A stretch of 64,000 nt of DNA from the NCBI GenBank assembly GCA_009760855.2, contig WPIO01000028.1, positions 870,001 through 934,000 of the forward strand, written 5' to 3'. Positions within the stretch are counted from its first letter, which is position 1; the number at the start of each line of letters is the position of its first letter. A program made the position numbers and the translations under genes. Under the pieces are notes generated by a model. That model made no database searches, was not told the DNA's origin, and saw only the letters and a list, made by a program, of their open reading frames with translations. Source of the DNA: Cristatella mucedo (lineage: Eukaryota; Bryozoa; Phylactolaemata; Cristatellidae). Positions 61,823 to 64,000 of this stretch are shown in pieces.

Positions 61823-62183
61823 TTCTTATGCCGATCTCCACTGTTTCAAAGAGCGAAGTCAGGAGTGACTCGCATGCGTGCTCCTGTGGCCGTGCCCAGC
61901 AGTCAGATTACGTACCCGTGCCGTAGTTGTAGCAGGAATCTTAAACGCCAATCGCACGATTTACAGTGGCCAGCGGAGCAAGGGAAATTTGAAACCCTCC
62001 CGCTGTAGAGGGGGCAAATGTCCCTTGCTCCGCTGGCCACTGTAAATCGTGCAATTGGCGTTTAAGATTCCTGCTACAACTATTGCACGGGTACGTAATC
62101 TGACTGCTGGGTACGGCCACAGGAGCACGCATGGGAGTCACTCCTGACTTCGCTCTTTGAAACAGTGGAGATCGGCATAAAAA
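61823..62183. repeat. 361-bp foldback palindrome
   Basis: The left arm 61823-61999 and the right arm 62008-62183 are reverse complements with few mismatches around an 8-nt loop (62000-62007, CCGCTGTA). Matching landmarks are TATGCCGATCTCCACTGTTT, CAAAGAGCGAAGTCAGGAGT, GGAATCTTAAACGCCAAT and GTGGCCAGCGGAGCAAGGGA on one strand in both arms. Both arms therefore give mirror-image frames. Known parallels are foldback transposons, hairpin MITEs and hpRNA loci. No target duplication is obvious. Confidence 0.9.
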
Positions 62184-62247
62184 GCCAGACTCTAGTAATG
62201 CTGCTGCCCAAAACGTAGCGTCTAATTCTTTTGTTGCGCAAATTATA

Positions 62248-62412
62248 CTAGCTGATTTAACAGCCTTTTTTATAGTGATAGAAGAGCCTTTAAGACAATC
62301 ACCATCGCTTGCAGCTACGACGTAGGATGGCCCACCGCAGGACTGGAACCCATGACTTCGGCAGCGAGTTCGTAAAAAGCAACCGCCTTAAATAGTGCCA
62401 TCACGGCTCACC
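62248..62412 (-). mobile_element. tRNA-derived SINE, type 1
   Basis: Minus strand: GTGAGCCGTGATGGCACTAT, then AAGGCGGTTGCTTTTTACGA, GTCATGGGTTCCAGTCCTGC, and the end AAAGGCTGTTAAATCAGCTA. The B-box has drifted. Confidence 0.75.
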
Positions 62413-63247
62413 AGCAAGTCGGCCATTTTTAATTCCAGGTTCAGCGTAATAGAATGGTTGATGCACCTCATTTTCAAGAGTTTGACAAATTTTTGCAACA
62501 CTTCTCATCGATTACGTCAAGGGATTATTTAGGCAGAAGTAAAATATATACTAGGGTCTATATTATGCTTTGCATCGTGCAATTTTCAAAAAAAGAAGCC
62601 TCTTTTAATTCAAGTATTTTTGGTGTTTCAGCAATGCCCGGTTCAAGCTGTCATTGACATGAAGTCAATGGTTTACTGGGAGTTTGCATTCGCGAACGCA
62701 AAATTTGACAAGTTACTACCACGTGCCTATTTAGCGGCCACTAGGAGACCCCAAATTGTTGGACTCCTGAACTCGCTTTAGCCCTGCTCGTTACATGGGC
62801 CAATTGTTTTCGGAATTATAGCCCCGCCGAACTCTTGGTTCACTTAAGTGGAGACGTGCAAACGCCGGTGCCCGTAGAGAATGATCCGACGCGAGAGAAT
62901 TGTAGTTCTAACTAGAATACTGTAATGCACTCTTTAAGGCCAAAGGCACGCTGCAAGACGCTGCTCGAGTTCAACGGCGGAGCTTGCTGAGAAATTGCAG
63001 ATTAAAATTAACGTCAACTCTCGTCAGCCGGCTTTTGCATTCCGCGCAGGTGTCTAGTATTCCAAGCGAAAGACGCCCGAGTGGAAGGCCGGAAGAAGTA
63101 GCGGAAACATTTTGCGAGTCAAAGAGAACCGGCGGTCAAAGGCACCCGCTCAAGCTTCGCCGGTCAAATCGCTGCTCGGCCGAGTTACGGTTTCTGGTCC
63201 CTTCTCGTCTCCTAATTTTCTCTACGTCGGTGGGCTGCCTAGTTGAG
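62413..63247. other. unassigned spacer
   Basis: No gene, RNA or repeat is recognised. Confidence 0.35.
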
Positions 63248-64000
63248 TAATGTAATGTAATGTATCTCCGTCAGTAACTCCACAAAGTCATAAAGACCAT
63301 GTGGGCGTTACGCAGGAGAGTTTTGTATAGCACACTCACAGCCTAAGCGGCTTTCGGTACGCATTCGGTACCCAACAGACTTCGTCTCACGCAACAAAGA
63401 GAAAGTGGGAAGCATAGCAGAGTTAGGAGAACAGTTGAGGTAGTGAGTAGCATAGAAGTAGCAGTTCAGGACCGCTGAAAAAGATGTGCCATAGTCGGCA
63501 GTTGGAGAGTAGATGTCGTTGCGTAAGAATTGTGGAAGCGAGTTCCACAATCTAGGACCTGCAGAGCTAAAGCTTCTGTCGCCAACTGTCTTTAAGCGGA
63601 GGAATGGCACAGCTAATTTATTGTCCACACAGGACCTGAGGGCGCGAACAGGCTGAAACTGATGTAGCAGTTCAGCTAGGTATGAAGGAGCCAAGCCGTG
63701 GCGGGCCTTGTGGGTCAGCGTAAGAACTTTGCTCCGTATCCTTTGCTCAACCGGCAACCATCCCAGCTCTTCCAGCAAAGGTGCCTCGTGCTCAAACCGC
63801 TGGGACTTGAAGACCAGCCTTGCAGCCATATTCATAGTCCGCTGTAGTGGCATAATAGCTTTCTTTGGTAGCCCAGCCAAAAGGGAATTACAATAATCAA
63901 GCCGAGACAGAACTAAAGAGCTAGTTAAATTTTTTACAAGCCACTGTGGGAGACAGCTTCTAATCTTGGATAGGGATCAGATGTGATGGCTAGCTGTAGA
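63248..64000 (-). mobile_element. LINE family B (L2/CR1-type), runs off the window edge
   Basis: On the minus strand an open frame from 63880 down to 63308 reads LAGLPKKAIMPLQRTMNMAA and on through the same blocks as 46237-46806, differing by one residue (Met to Thr in LLREMKSV). The tail ends GGAGATACATTACATTACAT. The upstream part of the element continues beyond 64000. Confidence 0.85.

Overview
The window is animal (metazoan) nuclear DNA. The genes are split by GT-AG introns of about 80 bp to 9 kb. Long (AC)n, (AG)n and (TA)n microsatellites, tRNA-derived SINEs, L2/CR1-type LINE fragments and DNA-transposon remnants fill the rest. Nothing suggests bacterial or organellar origin. The repeat content and the TMEM192 and TTC28 genes point to an invertebrate animal, but I cannot place the phylum.

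Four protein genes and one tRNA gene are supported. (1) 127-6998 (+): the last eight exons of a TTC27 orthologue, whose 5' part lies outside the window. (2) 22063-48800 (-): a 14-exon TTC28-like gene, assembled here with every splice phase matching, predicted to encode about 1,681 residues: an N-terminal TPR pair, a TPR array, a degenerate CHAT domain and a C-terminal tail. (3) 49387-50240 (+): TMEM192, two coding exons, 256 residues, four membrane spans. (4) 51909-60876 (-): PSMC1/Rpt2, the proteasome 26S ATPase subunit 4, 12 coding exons, 440 residues, the same length as the human protein. (5) 34922-34993 (+): tRNA-Asp(GTC), inside intron 5 of the TTC28-like gene on the opposite strand.

Layout: the TTC27 3' end; a repeat-rich interval of about 15 kb at 7.0-22.0 kb with a hAT MITE, a pogo/Tigger-like element and LINE and SINE relics; the TTC28-like gene at 22.1-48.8 kb, with GC-rich exons, microsatellites and many insertions in its introns; a 586-bp gap to the divergent TMEM192 gene, probably a shared promoter; TMEM192 and PSMC1 convergent across 50.2-51.9 kb; then the PSMC1 promoter (with an NRF1-type palindrome) and a repeat-rich 3 kb at the right edge containing a 361-bp foldback palindrome and a near-perfect second copy of a LINE 3' end.

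The genes share no obvious pathway. PSMC1 belongs to the proteasome, TMEM192 to late endosomes and lysosomes, TTC27 is a TPR protein, and the TTC28 family has been linked to the midbody and cytokinesis. The most notable points are the CHAT domain that has lost both catalytic positions, a long polyglycine-coding GCC/GGC run inside it, a SINE family whose 3' tail copies the tail of the local L2-like LINE, and the foldback palindrome.
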